A stretch of DNA of 12,603 nucleotides from DATNBT01 sp964579765 (GTDB lineage: Bacteria > Acidobacteriota > Vicinamibacteria > Vicinamibacterales > CAVVIG01), in contig CAZOIK010000250.1 in NCBI GenBank assembly GCA_964579765.1, positions 1 through 12,603 on the forward strand. The letters are read 5' to 3'. Position numbers and translations under genes: made by a program. The notes beneath the pieces were generated by a model. That model did not search any database. It had not been told where the DNA came from and was given only the letters and a program-made list of their open reading frames with translations. This document shows, piece by piece, positions 12,589 through 12,603 of the stretch (position 1 is the first letter of the stretch; the number at the start of each line of letters is the position of its first letter).

Positions 12589-12603
12589 CCGGTGCTGGTA
12601 TGA
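12585..12603 (+). CDS. Start of a further gene (cut by window edge)
   Basis: An ATG at 12585 overlaps the stop of the methyltransferase as ATGA, the same junction style as the other genes of this unit. Only six codons (MTGAGM) are inside the window, so no product can be named. An alternative start at the second ATG (12600) is possible. Confidence 0.4.

Overview
The window is about 70% GC, bacterial and very compact: ten genes (one cut by the left edge) plus the first codons of an eleventh at the right edge. Seven of the ten start with GTG, and neighbouring genes overlap or nearly touch. No rRNA, tRNA, transposase, phage gene, CRISPR array or housekeeping marker is visible, so taxonomy is a guess. 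High GC, clusters of zinc-ribbon methyltransferases and TMTC-like glycosyltransferases would suit an environmental Acidobacteriota (Vicinamibacteria-like) or a similar high-GC soil lineage.

Layout. Everything from 1 to 8520 is on the minus strand; everything from 8592 to 12603 is on the plus strand. A 71-bp gap (8521-8591) separates the divergent transcription units. The first minus unit is a membrane fatty-acid desaturase (8520-7519), then a methyltransferase fused in frame to a second desaturase (7522-5522), then a second zinc-ribbon methyltransferase (5525-4527), joined by ATGA and GTGA overlaps. A 147-bp AT-richer gap (4380-4526) has a good ribosome binding site and a plausible promoter. 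The second minus unit follows: a B12-binding-type radical SAM enzyme (4379-2808), a phytanoyl-CoA-dioxygenase-like Fe(II)/2-oxoglutarate oxygenase (2800-1925), a third zinc-ribbon methyltransferase (1925-990), and the N-terminal part of a sugar-type ABC transporter ATPase (978-1) whose membership in the unit is uncertain. The plus unit holds a TMTC-like multispanning glycosyltransferase with TPR repeats (8592-10703), a membrane-anchored family-2 glycosyltransferase resembling polyprenyl-phosphate sugar synthases (10700-11947), a small methyltransferase (11944-12588) and the start of another gene (12585-), again chained by GTGA/ATGA overlaps.

How the genes may work together. The minus-strand set is rich in tailoring chemistry on unactivated or unsaturated carbon: two desaturase domains, three SAM methyltransferase domains with the same N-terminal zinc ribbon, one radical SAM enzyme and one 2-oxoglutarate oxygenase. 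This looks like a modification pathway for a lipid, polyprenyl or lipid-linked glycan. The plus-strand glycosyltransferases could make and use a polyprenyl-phosphate sugar in the same envelope process. No polyketide synthase, NRPS, acyl carrier protein or acyltransferase is inside the window, so the scaffold is unknown. The strongest oddity is the methyltransferase-desaturase fusion, which carries in another frame a stop codon and a Shine-Dalgarno-like sequence exactly at the domain junction. It is therefore either a recent gene fusion or a frameshift/sequence error, and this should be settled first.
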